DNA of 22,536 nucleotides from Candidatus Eiseniibacteriota bacterium (GCA_020052115.1 JAGVPR010000251.1:1-22536); one strand, 5' to 3'. Positions 1-8,034 are shown, counted from the first letter of the stretch. Notes: generated by a model from the sequence alone, not told the origin. Numbers and translations: made by a program.

Positions 1-41
1 CCGGCGCTTTGCGGTGAGTCGGCGATGAGCGCCGGGCCCGC

Positions 42-1499
42 CTAGCCCTTGATCACCCCGATCGGCCGCAGCCGCGCGACCGTCTGCGTGATCCCCGCCT
101 GCTGCATCACGCTCACCACGTCAGCGACGTCTTTGTAGGCGTCGGGCATCTCTTCGGCGATCGTGCGAAAGCCCTTCGCCATGATCGTGATCCCCTTCTG
201 CTTCAGCTCGTCCACGATCGAGCGGCCCTTGCCGCGGCGGATCGCTTCGCCGCGGCTCATCACGCGCCCCGCCCCGTGGCACGTCGAGCCCCACGTCTCA
301 TCGAGGGCGCGCGGGGTGCCGACGCAAAGAAACGAGAACGTACCCATCGTGCCGGGGATCAAGATCGGCTGCCCGGCCGCGCGGTATCGCTCCGGTATGA
401 ACGCGTCTGCGGCCGGCGCGGCGCGCGTGGCGCCCTTCCTGTGAATGCAGAGCTTCTTCATCGCGCCGTTCACGCGATGCGTTTCGAACTTGCAGATGTT
501 GTGGCAGACGTCGTAGACGAGGCGCAGGTTGAGTTCCTTTGGCGAGACGCCCAGCGCTTCGAGGAGGGCCTTCTCGGTGTTCCTCATGATCACCTGGCGG
601 TTCGCCCACGCGTAGTTCGCGGCGCAGGCCATCGCCGCAAGATACCGGCGCCCCTCGTCGGACTTGACCGGCGCGCAGCAGAGCTGCCGGTCCGGCACCA
701 CTATCTTGTGCCGCGCCATCGCCTGGTTCATCACGCGGATGTAGTCGTCGCAAACCTGGTAGCCGTATCCGCGCGAGCCGCAGTGGATGAGGAGCGTGAT
801 CCCGCCCTCGCGGACGCCGAACGCGTCCGCGATCTCCGGCAGGTACACCTCCTCGACCACCTGCACCTCGAGGAAGTGGTTCCCGGAGCCGAGCGTGCCC
901 ACCTGCGTGGCGCCCCGTTCCTTCGCGCGTTCGCTCACGGCCTCCGGATCGGCGCCGCGGATGCAACCCTCTTCCTCGGTGCACTCGACATCCTCGCGCG
1001 TGCCGAGCCCCTTCTCGAGCGCCCAGCGCGCCCCCTTGCGCGCCACGTCGTCCACCTCGCGCTTCGAGAGCTTCCAGATCGCGCCCTCCGACCCGACACC
1101 GCAAGGGACATGCTGATAGAGCCGCGACACGACACTCTGGATCTTCGACTGCACGTCACAGGCCGGCACATCAATCGTCACGAGCCGGACCCCGCAATTG
1201 ATGTCGTACCCCACGCCACCGGGAGAGACGACGCCGCCTTCCTCGGGATCGGTCGCGGCGACTCCGCCGATCGGGAAGCCGTAGCCCCAGTGGATGTCGG
1301 GCATCGCGATCGAGTAGCCCACGATCCCGGGTAGATGCGCGACGTTCGCCACCTGCACGAGCGCTTGGTCGCCGCGGATCGCCCGCATGAGCTTCTCGTC
1401 CGCATAGATCCGCCCCGGGACGCGCATCCCGCCGGTCCGCGGGATCTCCCACAGGGTGTCGTGCACCCGGCAAACCTCCGGGGTCGGTCCAGGGGGCAT
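42..1499 (-). CDS. rtcB: RtcB family RNA-splicing ligase
   Basis: RtcB joins RNA 2',3'-cyclic phosphate (or 3'-phosphate) ends to 5'-OH ends, using GTP and manganese, in tRNA splicing or RNA repair. The 485-residue product has the usual length and all signature blocks. These are the metal-binding Cys102 in GYDINCGVRL, GSGNHFLE (His208), HCGSRG (His239), VCHNICKFE (His333), PGTMGTFSF, and STCHGAGR, whose His408 is the residue guanylylated in this family. The ATG lies 12 bases after the archease stop, so it is the last gene of the trxB-archease-rtcB operon. No residue known to be essential appears to be missing. The function is very secure; the biological substrate (tRNA, rRNA or damaged RNA) cannot be told from sequence. 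Confidence 0.97.
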   Translation of the reverse strand: MPPGPTPEVCRVHDTLWEIPRTGGMRVPGRIYADEKLMRAIRGDQALVQVANVAHLPGIVGYSIAMPDIHWGYGFPIGGVAATDPEEGGVVSPGGVGYDINCGVRLVTIDVPACDVQSKIQSVVSRLYQHVPCGVGSEGAIWKLSKREVDDVARKGARWALEKGLGTREDVECTEEEGCIRGADPEAVSERAKERGATQVGTLGSGNHFLEVQVVEEVYLPEIADAFGVREGGITLLIHCGSRGYGYQVCDDYIRVMNQAMARHKIVVPDRQLCCAPVKSDEGRRYLAAMACAANYAWANRQVIMRNTEKALLEALGVSPKELNLRLVYDVCHNICKFETHRVNGAMKKLCIHRKGATRAAPAADAFIPERYRAAGQPILIPGTMGTFSFLCVGTPRALDETWGSTCHGAGRVMSRGEAIRRGKGRSIVDELKQKGITIMAKGFRTIAEEMPDAYKDVADVVSVMQQAGITQTVARLRPIGVIKG

Positions 1500-1511
1500 G
1501 AGGGATGCTCC

Positions 1512-1946
1512 TCAGAGGTCGAAGATGACTTCCGCGCGCCAGCCTTCGGCGTCCTCGGTCACGACGAGCCCGTGGTAGGTGACCGCCTTGATCTCGGAAT
1601 AGACCGTGTGCCGCGCCGGATCAACGCGCTCGCCGCGCGCCACGGCGCGAAGCCCGCAGGTCGGCTCCGCGGCATCGAGCGAGACATCGAACTCGCACCC
1701 GATGAACGCTTCCTGCTCGAAGACAAAGAGGAGCTCGCCGAGCCAGCGCACGAGAAGATCCTCGATGTCGCTCGCCGATACCTCGATCACCCGTTCGGTG
1801 GCGGGCTCGACGGCGCGGAGGTCTATCAGATTATCGCTCAGCGCATAGGCGGCGTTCGCGAAGACCTCGGCCGCGTCCCGGCCCCGCACGCGAACGCCCA
1901 GGTCCGCCGTGTGCGGCAGGACCTCGTAGCGCGGCTCACGATTCAT
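1512..1946 (-). CDS. Archease, RtcB-activating protein
   Basis: Archease is a small acidic protein that speeds RtcB guanylylation and lets it turn over repeatedly. The 144-residue product has the family length. It shows the N-terminal HTADLGVRVRG block, a central ASDIEDLLVRWLGELLF segment, the YSEIKAVTYHGL block and a C-terminal acidic end (VIFDL) that in the family helps bind metal. Its ATG lies inside the last codons of trxB (11-base overlap), and rtcB follows after 12 bases, so translational coupling of all three is likely. Archease-RtcB adjacency is well known across bacteria and archaea, which supports both calls. Confidence 0.95.
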   Translation of the reverse strand: MNREPRYEVLPHTADLGVRVRGRDAAEVFANAAYALSDNLIDLRAVEPATERVIEVSASDIEDLLVRWLGELLFVFEQEAFIGCEFDVSLDAAEPTCGLRAVARGERVDPARHTVYSEIKAVTYHGLVVTEDAEGWRAEVIFDL

Positions 1947-2865
1947 GCTCCTCGATGTACTTGTACGCCGCGACCGCGGCCGTCGTTCCGTCGCCCGCAG
2001 CCGTCGTGATCTGCTTCGTGAGCTGCTCCCTCACGTCGCCGACCGCGAAGATGCCCGGAATCGCCGTCATCATGCGCGTGTCGGTCAGGATGTAGCCGGC
2101 CGGGGTCTTCTGGAGATCCCCCTTGATGAGACCGCTGTTCGGAGTGAATCCGGCGAAGATGAACACGGCGCCGGCGTCGAGCCGGCTCCGCTCGTCGGTC
2201 GCGACGTTGCGCAGCCGGAGGTGCGTCACCTTCGAATCGCCCTCGATCGCCTCGACGACCGTGTTCCACAGGAACTCCATCTTCGGGTTCTTGAAGGCGC
2301 GGTCCTGGATGATCTTCGCGGCGCGCAAGGAGTCCCGGCGATGAATGAGGACCACCTTCGAACCGTAATTCGTCAAGAAGGCTCCCTCCTCCACGGCCGC
2401 GTCGCCGCCGCCCACCACGGCAATGACCTCGCCGCGGAAGAAAGCGCCGTCGCAGATCGCGCAGTACGAAACACCCTTGCCGGACAACTCCATCTCCCCC
2501 GGCACGCGCAGGCGGTTCGGGCTGCCGCCGGCGGCAAAGATGACCGTCTTGCTCACATAGCGGCCGCGGTCGGTGACGACGACCTGACGGAGCCTGCCCT
2601 CGCTCTGTACCTCCCGCACCTCTTCGGTCTCCACGCGCAGGCCGAACTTCACGGCATGATCGTGGAACTTGCGCGCGAGTTCCGGACCTTCGATCTCTTC
2701 GAAGCCTGGGTAGTCCTCCACCATGCCGGTGTTGACGATCTGTCCCCCAGGAAAGAGCTTCTCGAAGAGGACGGTGTCGAGATTGGATCGCGAGCAGTAC
2801 ATGCCGGCCGTCAGTCCACCCGGCCCGCCCCCCACGATGATGACATCGAACACATGCTCCGCCAC
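1936..2865 (-). CDS. trxB: Thioredoxin reductase (NADPH, FAD)
   Basis: This flavoprotein passes electrons from NADPH to a thioredoxin-type disulfide in the cytoplasm. The N-terminal FAD site is VIIVGGGPGGLTAG, the redox-active pair is in CAICDG, the NADPH fold has VVGGGDAAVEE with HRRDSLRA for the 2'-phosphate, and the second FAD block is GIFAVGD. I chose the GTG at 2863-2865 because a strong GGGAGGGG ribosome site sits just upstream, giving 309 residues, the normal size; an upstream GTG at 2898 has no such site. The gene overlaps archease by 11 bases and leads the operon with rtcB. A dedicated thioredoxin substrate is not encoded nearby. Another member of the low-molecular-weight family is possible, but the CxxC and HRR motifs favour TrxB. 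Confidence 0.93.
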   Translation of the reverse strand: MAEHVFDVIIVGGGPGGLTAGMYCSRSNLDTVLFEKLFPGGQIVNTGMVEDYPGFEEIEGPELARKFHDHAVKFGLRVETEEVREVQSEGRLRQVVVTDRGRYVSKTVIFAAGGSPNRLRVPGEMELSGKGVSYCAICDGAFFRGEVIAVVGGGDAAVEEGAFLTNYGSKVVLIHRRDSLRAAKIIQDRAFKNPKMEFLWNTVVEAIEGDSKVTHLRLRNVATDERSRLDAGAVFIFAGFTPNSGLIKGDLQKTPAGYILTDTRMMTAIPGIFAVGDVREQLTKQITTAAGDGTTAAVAAYKYIEEHES

Positions 2866-2912
2866 TGCCCCTCCCTTCGGCCACCGACCCTCGGCCACGG
2901 CGATCCGATGCG

Positions 2913-2942
2913 ATTCTAGTGGCCGCGATTCGGCAGTGTCAA
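2913..2942 (-). promoter_or_regulatory. Sigma70-type promoter of trxB-archease-rtcB
   Basis: Read on the minus strand, a perfect -35 TTGACA (2937-2942) is followed after 18 bases by -10 TAGAAT (2913-2918). The predicted start of transcription near 2906 leaves a leader of about 40 bases before the trxB GTG. It lies between the end of the sensor gene and trxB, so the operon probably has its own promoter. Confidence 0.7.
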
Positions 2943-3006
2943 ACGCGGGCGGGGGCGTGGCGGCATTGATCGGGCTTGAACGTGGAGGAGACGTCGCCGA
3001 CGGCCG

Positions 3007-5148
3007 TCAGGCCGCGCGCTCTTCAGGAGCCTCGGCGGACTCGACGTGGGCCTCGCGGAGGATCGTGATGATCTCATGCGGGCGGCCCTGCGGATCGCGA
3101 ACGAGCCCGGAGCTGAACTCCACCGTGAGGCGGCGTCCGTCGCGGTGAAGGCCGGTTATCCGGCGCCGCGCGACCCAACCCGCCGAGAGGATCTCCTCGT
3201 GCACCCGGCGGGCCTCCTCGAGATCGACCGGTCGAGTCACGGCCACCCAAGATCGTCCGACCATTTCCTCCGAGGCGTAGCCGCTGACGGCCTCCGCATG
3301 CGCGTTGACGTGGAGGATGCAGCCGGAGAGGTCGGTGATGAGCACCGGATCGGGGATCGCGGAGAGGACTGCCGAGTGAAGCTCAGCCGCGTAGGCGGTG
3401 GCGCTGTGGATCCGCGAGTTCGTCACGGCCACGGCCAGCTGCCCCGCGATCTCCTTGAGGGTATCCTCCGGCAGCGATTCGAAACCGTCCACGCGACGGC
3501 TGCCAAAATTGAGCGTGCCGAAGACTCGCCCATTCGCGACGAGCGGGAGCGCCAACGTGGCCCGGATGCCGGCGGGGACAAGGAAGCCGCTCTCGAAGCA
3601 GTCCTTCTGCAACAGATCGGGGACCCGGACGATCCGGTTCTCACGGACGACGATACCCACGAGGCTCCCATCGAGAGGGATCGGGCGTTTCGGAACCGCC
3701 AAGTGCTCCTGTGATCGCCCCACGACCGCGAAGACATCGAAGCTTCTCGTTCCTGGGATCTCCACCGCCACGCTCATCCGGTCGAAGTCGAACAGCCTTC
3801 GGAGTTCCTCGGCGATCGCATCGAACCGCGTGCGCAGGTCGAGCGTGCCCGCGAGGATGCGGTTGATGTTCGCCGTCACGCTCTGTCGGGTCTCGAAAGC
3901 GAGCCGCTCTCGGATGTCGCGCGCCACGCACACCACACCCTGCACCGCGCCCTCGGCGTCCCGCAGGGGGGCGAAGTTCGCCGCGACGGCCAGCGGCCCG
4001 AGGGAACTGTCGAGCAGCCGATCCTCGACATCGGGCACACTCTCCCCTCGCGACACGCACCGGCGCCGGGCCCGCTCCATGGCAGACTCGTCGCCATCGG
4101 CGGCGAGTTCGCCGAACGGCCTCCCGGCGAGGCGTGACGTTTCCACACCCAACGCCAGGCCCGCCGCTTCGTTGGCCTCGATGACGAGCCCCTCCACATC
4201 CAGGATGAAGACCATGTCGAAGAGGTTTCGCAGAATCCGCTCCAGCCGCGCCTTCTCGTCCTCGATCCGGCGCGTCCGCTCGATGACGCGCTCCTCGAGC
4301 GAGGCTTTCGAGAGCCGCAACTCGGCAACGAGGTTCTTCGTTTCGCGCAAGTCACGGAAGACGACAAGCGTACCGGTCACCTCGTCCATGTGGTTGCGGA
4401 CCGGCACGGCGGTCACGTGGAAGGGCCTCGGCTGCCTGTCTCGGGTCTGGAAGACCGCCTCGGCATGGTGAACAGCCCGGCCATCTCGCAGGCACTCGTC
4501 CACGATGGACCGGCCGCAAATCTCCTGCGACGGCCCGCAGAACGGGTACGGCGGCGCGAGGCCGAGAAGTTCGTCCTCGGCGTAGCGCAGCAGCTCTTGC
4601 GCCGCGCGGTTGGTCTTCACGACGCGGCCCTGGAGATCCGTGACGAGAACCCCGTCCTCCATCGTGTTGAGGATCACTTCGCTGAACGAGTAGAAACGCT
4701 CGAGCTGCGAGGTCCTTTGATCCACTCGAAGAAGCAGGAACTCCGTCGCAACGCGGAAGAGCTCCTGCACATGAGCGTCGAAGATGTCGGAGAGGAGGCC
4801 GACCAGCTCGGCCCGGCGATCGCCTTGCGGAATCCGTTCCTCGCACAGCCTTCGGAGCAGCGTGGTTTCGGCGAGGATTTCCTCCGCCAGGAACTGGTGC
4901 TGGAACCGGCGCTCGATCACCGTCGTCGCGAAGCGGGACAGCCCCTCGGTGAGCCCGGTGCGCGCCGCCTCGACCATCAAGTCGAAGAGCTCCGAATCCT
5001 CACGACGCAGATCCTGGCTCGAGAGACGGCGCGTGGCCGGCACGTCGGCGGTCCGGCGCGCCTGCCACTCGGCCAGCACGTCCCGCTTGGCACGGGAGAG
5101 CAGCTTGCCGAGCGCTTCGCGGCGGACATCCTCCACTGCGGAAGGCAT
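3007..5148 (-). CDS. Multi-PAS/GAF sensor protein without output domain
   Basis: A cytoplasmic signal sensor of 713 residues. Residues about 10-140 resemble the RsbRD-type N-terminal domain seen on stress sensors and histidine kinases (LLSRAKRDVLAEWQ onward). A PAS domain covers about 145-260, a charged coiled coil about 265-305, a second PAS about 305-415, a GAF domain about 425-585 and a third PAS about 590-700; the protein then ends. No histidine kinase, GGDEF, EAL, HTH or phosphatase domain follows, so it must act through a partner or be a kinase that lost its tail. The first PAS carries a C-x6-C-x7-C cluster that could bind a redox centre. The start is supported by AGGAGG upstream. There are no transmembrane segments. 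Ligand and partner are unknown. Confidence 0.85.
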   Translation of the reverse strand: MPSAVEDVRREALGKLLSRAKRDVLAEWQARRTADVPATRRLSSQDLRREDSELFDLMVEAARTGLTEGLSRFATTVIERRFQHQFLAEEILAETTLLRRLCEERIPQGDRRAELVGLLSDIFDAHVQELFRVATEFLLLRVDQRTSQLERFYSFSEVILNTMEDGVLVTDLQGRVVKTNRAAQELLRYAEDELLGLAPPYPFCGPSQEICGRSIVDECLRDGRAVHHAEAVFQTRDRQPRPFHVTAVPVRNHMDEVTGTLVVFRDLRETKNLVAELRLSKASLEERVIERTRRIEDEKARLERILRNLFDMVFILDVEGLVIEANEAAGLALGVETSRLAGRPFGELAADGDESAMERARRRCVSRGESVPDVEDRLLDSSLGPLAVAANFAPLRDAEGAVQGVVCVARDIRERLAFETRQSVTANINRILAGTLDLRTRFDAIAEELRRLFDFDRMSVAVEIPGTRSFDVFAVVGRSQEHLAVPKRPIPLDGSLVGIVVRENRIVRVPDLLQKDCFESGFLVPAGIRATLALPLVANGRVFGTLNFGSRRVDGFESLPEDTLKEIAGQLAVAVTNSRIHSATAYAAELHSAVLSAIPDPVLITDLSGCILHVNAHAEAVSGYASEEMVGRSWVAVTRPVDLEEARRVHEEILSAGWVARRRITGLHRDGRRLTVEFSSGLVRDPQGRPHEIITILREAHVESAEAPEERAA

Positions 5149-5580
5149 TTGGGACCTCCTAGGGGACGCTTCCCAGATCGGCGGCCGTCGAAGCGAGCTT
5201 TAGGTCCGGATCGAAGGCCGTCCACCGGCCCAGAACGGCACCTGCCGCGGCGCTGCGGCCTTTCGTGACTGGGCCGCATGGAGACCACTGCGGTTCGACC
5301 GGAAGCACCGCTTCGCCGGGGAGGACAGACGCCTCGTCTTCTCTAGGTGGGCGAATCCCGCATGTCCTGGATGCACGATTCGCGCAAGTTCCGGACCGTT
5401 CAGTCCGATTTGTCTCGATTTGTGTCACCAAGACGATAATCAGGATTGATCTGATCACGTTTAGCCGGTATAATGTCCCCACTTCGCCCTGGGCGTCTGT
5501 CCGAACGCGCGCAACGTGCCGCGAACGCGCACCCGCCTCCCGACGGTGCAACCGCCGGCATCTTGAGAAGGAGGTTCCCA
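5149..5580. other. Divergent intergenic region, 432 bp
   Basis: This gap separates the sensor gene (minus) from a secreted-protein gene (plus). It holds the near-consensus promoter at 5446-5474 and, at its right edge, the AAGGAGG ribosome site for the plus-strand gene. No convincing gene is seen inside; reading frames across it lack ribosome sites. The local drop in GC around 5395-5475 marks the promoter zone. I see no clear promoter for the minus-strand sensor gene. Confidence 0.6.
5446..5474 (+). promoter_or_regulatory. Near-consensus sigma70 promoter of secreted-protein gene
   Basis: TTGATC (5446-5451) and a perfect TATAAT (5469-5474) are separated by exactly 17 bases within a locally AT-rich patch of a GC-rich genome. 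Transcription would start near 5481, leaving a leader of about 100 bases before the ATG at 5581. A promoter this close to consensus suggests strong constitutive expression of the exported protein. Confidence 0.75.
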
Positions 5581-6173
5581 TGCTTCACTCGTCACGAATG
5601 ATCCATCGTGTGTTCCTCGCTGCCGTTGTTCTCGCGACGGCCGTCCTGCCCGCAGTGGTCTCTGCGCAGGAAATCTATCTCGATCTCATGGAGCCTGGTC
5701 CGAAGAGCGGGGCCGTCGCGACGAACTGCTCCTCGTGGCACGAGCTGTGGCCGGCCTACTGCGCCCTCCACCATCAGGACGATTTCCTGGACAACGGAGA
5801 CGGCATCATCAGCGCCTGCGACCAGATCAAGCTCGACGGCCAGTGGTTCCACATCGAGTGGGCCGGCCCGACCTACTTCCTCTCCTGTGCAACCTCGCAG
5901 ACCGTCTTCGAGCCGACGGACCCGGGGACCGGTGGGGACCCGACGTGCGAAATCTGGACCGAGGTTCATCCGAACAACGGGCAGCAAGCCCACGTGGACG
6001 GCTGGCAGGACAACGGCGACGGCGTGCTCAGCGTGTGCGACTACATCCTGATCGCCGGCCAGACATGCCACGTTGACCGGATCGGCTTGAACATCCGCAT
6101 CCGGCCAACAACGGTGCCTGTTGAGATTGGTACGTGGGGTAGGATCAAGGGGTTCTTCGGCAATATCTTCTAG
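5581..6173 (+). CDS. Secreted protein with duplicated DNGDG module and GTWG-IK tail
   Basis: A 197-residue exported protein of unknown function. The start is set by AAGGAGG eight bases upstream and by a classic signal peptide (hydrophobic core residues 11-27, likely cut after VSA-Q). The mature part holds two copies of a roughly 50-residue module (residues about 50-103 and 123-174) sharing C-x(1-2)-W-x-E-x-x-P, then D-x-x-x-DNGDG-x-x-S-x-CD-x-I-x(3)-GQ-x-x-H. The DNGDG loop resembles dockerin/EF-hand calcium loops, although the first liganding position is not acidic. Seven cysteines fit an oxidising location. The protein ends in PVEIGTWGRIKGFFGNIF, a tail shared with the secreted protein at 18054-18755. 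It is a monocistronic unit between its own promoter and terminator. I do not recognise a named family. Confidence 0.85.
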
Positions 6174-6204
6174 ACAACAGCAGAGCGGAATCCCGGAGCG
6201 AAGC

Positions 6205-6253
6205 AACGCGAGGTCTTCTCGGGGCGTCACCCCGAGGGGACCTCGCGGCTTTT
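6205..6253 (+). terminator. Rho-independent terminator after secreted-protein gene
   Basis: A long stem (CGCGAGGT / ACCTCGCG as the outer arm, CTCGGGG / CCCCGAG as the inner arm, small internal bulge, loop CGTCA) is followed by GC and four T. It lies between the plus-strand secreted-protein gene and the convergent rhodanese gene, and being near-symmetrical may stop transcription from both sides. Confidence 0.75.
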
Positions 6254-6297
6254 CCAGCTACCCAGCCGGCTCTCAGGCCTCCGTCTCTCGGGCCCCG

Positions 6298-7584
6298 TCA
6301 GCGTTCGCTGCCGACGATCTCCCCCCCGAGAGCGCGCCACTCCTCGAGGCCTCCCCGGAACCACTCGAGCCGGCGAAACCCCTGGCGCGCCGCGATCGTG
6401 GTGCAGATACGGCTTCGGATGCAGTCAGGGCCGTAGCAGTACACGACCATCGGGACACGCGCGCGGTCAACACCCGGCCAGTGGCGGGCAAGATACACGT
6501 CTAGCGAATCGCCGAAGACATTGGAAGCGAGGTTGACCGCGCCCGGAATGTGTCCGGGGGCCTGAAAGTCGAGGCGGAATCTCACGTCGAAGAACACGAA
6601 CCCGGCCGGGGGCTTGTCGGCGGCGAAGCGGAAGGGCTCGGATCGCAGGCGATCCTGAAGCTCCTCGGCCCTCGGAATGCGCACCACCGGAAGCGTCGTG
6701 TCGGCGACCCACTCATCCCATCCGCCGGGATCGTAGCGAACCGAATCAACCCCGGCCATGCGCAGCGCGAGATACCCGAGCGCCCCAGCGTCCGAGGGTC
6801 CGCGTCCGTGCACGATGAACCTCCCGTCAATGTCAACGAGATCGGAGGGCCGTGGCCCGAGCCGGGAAAACATCGCCCGCATCTCTGAAGGCGCGCGAAA
6901 CGTCCCGTCCGCGAGGATCATCTGCCGGAAGTCGTAAGGGAGGCTGTGCGGGATGTGCCCGGCGCTCGCCTTCGCTCCCGCGGGCCCACCCTCCCACTCC
7001 TGCTCCCCCCGGGCGTCAACGATCTCCATGCCCGGCAGCCCATAGGCGGCGGTCACCTGCTCCTTCGTCGCCCTGCGGCTCGCATCCGGACGTTCGGTCC
7101 AGCGCGCGCTCTCCCGCGCCGCCGAAATGGTCTCGGCCGGGCGCCCCGAGCGCAACCAGCTCTCGAATCCCCCGTCGAGGAAACGCACGTCGCGCGCGCC
7201 CGCCGTCTCCAGCAACCAGAACAGGTAGGCGCCGTCCTCGATAGAGGCGCTGTCGGCGCATACCACCACGCGCTCCTCACCGCTCAGGCCGCGCAGCCCG
7301 AAGAGACCGCCCGGATCCGCTTCCGGCGCGAGCGAATCCGCCGGCAGCGAGATCGCGGAGGGCACGTGCCCTGCGAGGTACGAGGACGGCCCGCGCGCGT
7401 CGAGAACGACGAACCCCGGCTGCGAAGCGTGAGCGGCGAGCCACTCCGCAGTGACGGCGATCTCGGGATAATGCGGCGGGCGCGACGGGGTCTTCTTCAG
7501 CCAGGGGGGCCACTGGGCTTCGAGCGGGCCAGTGGAGACGGCCAGGAGGAACGCCAGCACGAGAGCTACCCTCATGTGTCGCAT
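6298..7584 (-). CDS. Exported triple-rhodanese-domain protein (sulfurtransferase-like)
   Basis: The product is about 428 residues with a signal peptide (MRHMRVALVLAFLLAV, likely cut at LEA-Q), so it acts outside the cytoplasm. Three rhodanese domains follow, at residues about 40-150, 170-290 and 305-425. The first keeps a catalytic-loop cysteine in VVVCADSAS (Cys109). The second has HGRGPSDAG in its place and is probably inactive. The third has VVYCYGPDCIRS, a two-cysteine loop (Cys383 and Cys388). Typical thiosulfate sulfurtransferases have two domains, so this is an enlarged version; sulfane-sulfur transfer is likely but the acceptor is unknown. The gene begins within about 6 bases of the end of the pseudo-receiver gene. 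ATG 7575 and GTG 7590 are alternative starts. Confidence 0.88.
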   Translation of the reverse strand: MRHMRVALVLAFLLAVSTGPLEAQWPPWLKKTPSRPPHYPEIAVTAEWLAAHASQPGFVVLDARGPSSYLAGHVPSAISLPADSLAPEADPGGLFGLRGLSGEERVVVCADSASIEDGAYLFWLLETAGARDVRFLDGGFESWLRSGRPAETISAARESARWTERPDASRRATKEQVTAAYGLPGMEIVDARGEQEWEGGPAGAKASAGHIPHSLPYDFRQMILADGTFRAPSEMRAMFSRLGPRPSDLVDIDGRFIVHGRGPSDAGALGYLALRMAGVDSVRYDPGGWDEWVADTTLPVVRIPRAEELQDRLRSEPFRFAADKPPAGFVFFDVRFRLDFQAPGHIPGAVNLASNVFGDSLDVYLARHWPGVDRARVPMVVYCYGPDCIRSRICTTIAARQGFRRLEWFRGGLEEWRALGGEIVGSER

Positions 7585-7590
7585 GGGCAC

Positions 7591-7932
7591 CTACGAAGCC
7601 GGCGTTTCGGGTGAGAGGATCGAAGGGAGTTCCGCGACGAAATCGCGGCGCGTCAAGACACGATCGCAGAGGCGATGGAGCGGCTCGGTCTCCTTCCATC
7701 GCACGTGAGTGACCCAGCCGATCGTGTACGGCCTGCTGTGAAGGCGCCGCACGACCGAGAGGAGAACTCCGATCTCGGCGGCGCCGTACTCGAGATCCAC
7801 GAGCAAGAGCTTGGCCTCCCCGACAAGGCGGGCGGCCTCCGCGAGGTTGTCGGTCACCTTCATCTGTCCGTGCGCCGTCGCCGCCTCCAGGCGCGCGCGC
7901 AGGATCAGGTCCTCCGTCACGGCGACGATCAT
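7591..7932 (-). CDS. Receiver-like (pseudo-receiver) protein
   Basis: This 113-residue single-domain protein resembles CheY-type receivers. It has a short N-terminal strand ending in acidic residues (VAVTEDL), an Asp in LLLVDLEYG at about residue 46 where the phosphorylation site belongs, and a C-terminal CDRVLTRRDFVAELP stretch like divergent receivers found beside metabolic genes. The invariant lysine of true receivers seems to be replaced (WVTHVRW / TRRDF), so phosphorylation is doubtful. The ATG at 7930-7932 has an excellent AAGGAGG site upstream; a longer frame reaching 8472 on this strand is not coding. It is followed at once by the exported rhodanese gene. A regulatory role is inferred only from the fold. 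Confidence 0.75.
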   Translation of the reverse strand: MIVAVTEDLILRARLEAATAHGQMKVTDNLAEAARLVGEAKLLLVDLEYGAAEIGVLLSVVRRLHSRPYTIGWVTHVRWKETEPLHRLCDRVLTRRDFVAELPSILSPETPAS

Positions 7933-7959
7933 GCCCGCCTCCTTGATGTTCCCGTGGCG

Positions 7960-7988
7960 ATCATGCCCCTCCCCGCTCGGTCCGTCAA
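7960..7988 (-). promoter_or_regulatory. Candidate promoter of pseudo-receiver/rhodanese operon
   Basis: On the minus strand TTGACG (7983-7988) and CATGAT (7960-7965) are 17 bases apart, placing the transcription start about 20 bases before the ATG at 7932. The -10 is weak (4 of 6). It sits back to back with the stronger sdhA promoter. Confidence 0.4.
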
Positions 7989-8005
7989 GGGAGCCGGGGG
8001 TCTCG

Positions 8006-8034
8006 TTGACAGCGCAAGGCGGTCCGCGTAAGAT
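8006..8034 (+). promoter_or_regulatory. Sigma70-type promoter of sdhAB
   Basis: A perfect -35 TTGACA (8006-8011) is followed after 17 bases by TAAGAT (8029-8034, 5 of 6). Transcription would start near 8041, leaving a rather long leader of about 178 bases before the sdhA ATG at 8219. The leader is pyrimidine-rich around 8090-8120. Confidence 0.7.

Noticed and set aside
276..1334. 352-codon open frame on the plus strand opposite rtcB
   Set aside because: Antisense to a fully recognisable rtcB, very rich in Arg, Ala and Asp as expected for a GC-rich shadow frame, and no ribosome site.
1945..2919. 324-codon plus-strand frame opposite trxB
   Set aside because: Shadow of trxB; composition is unlike a protein and no family motif is seen.
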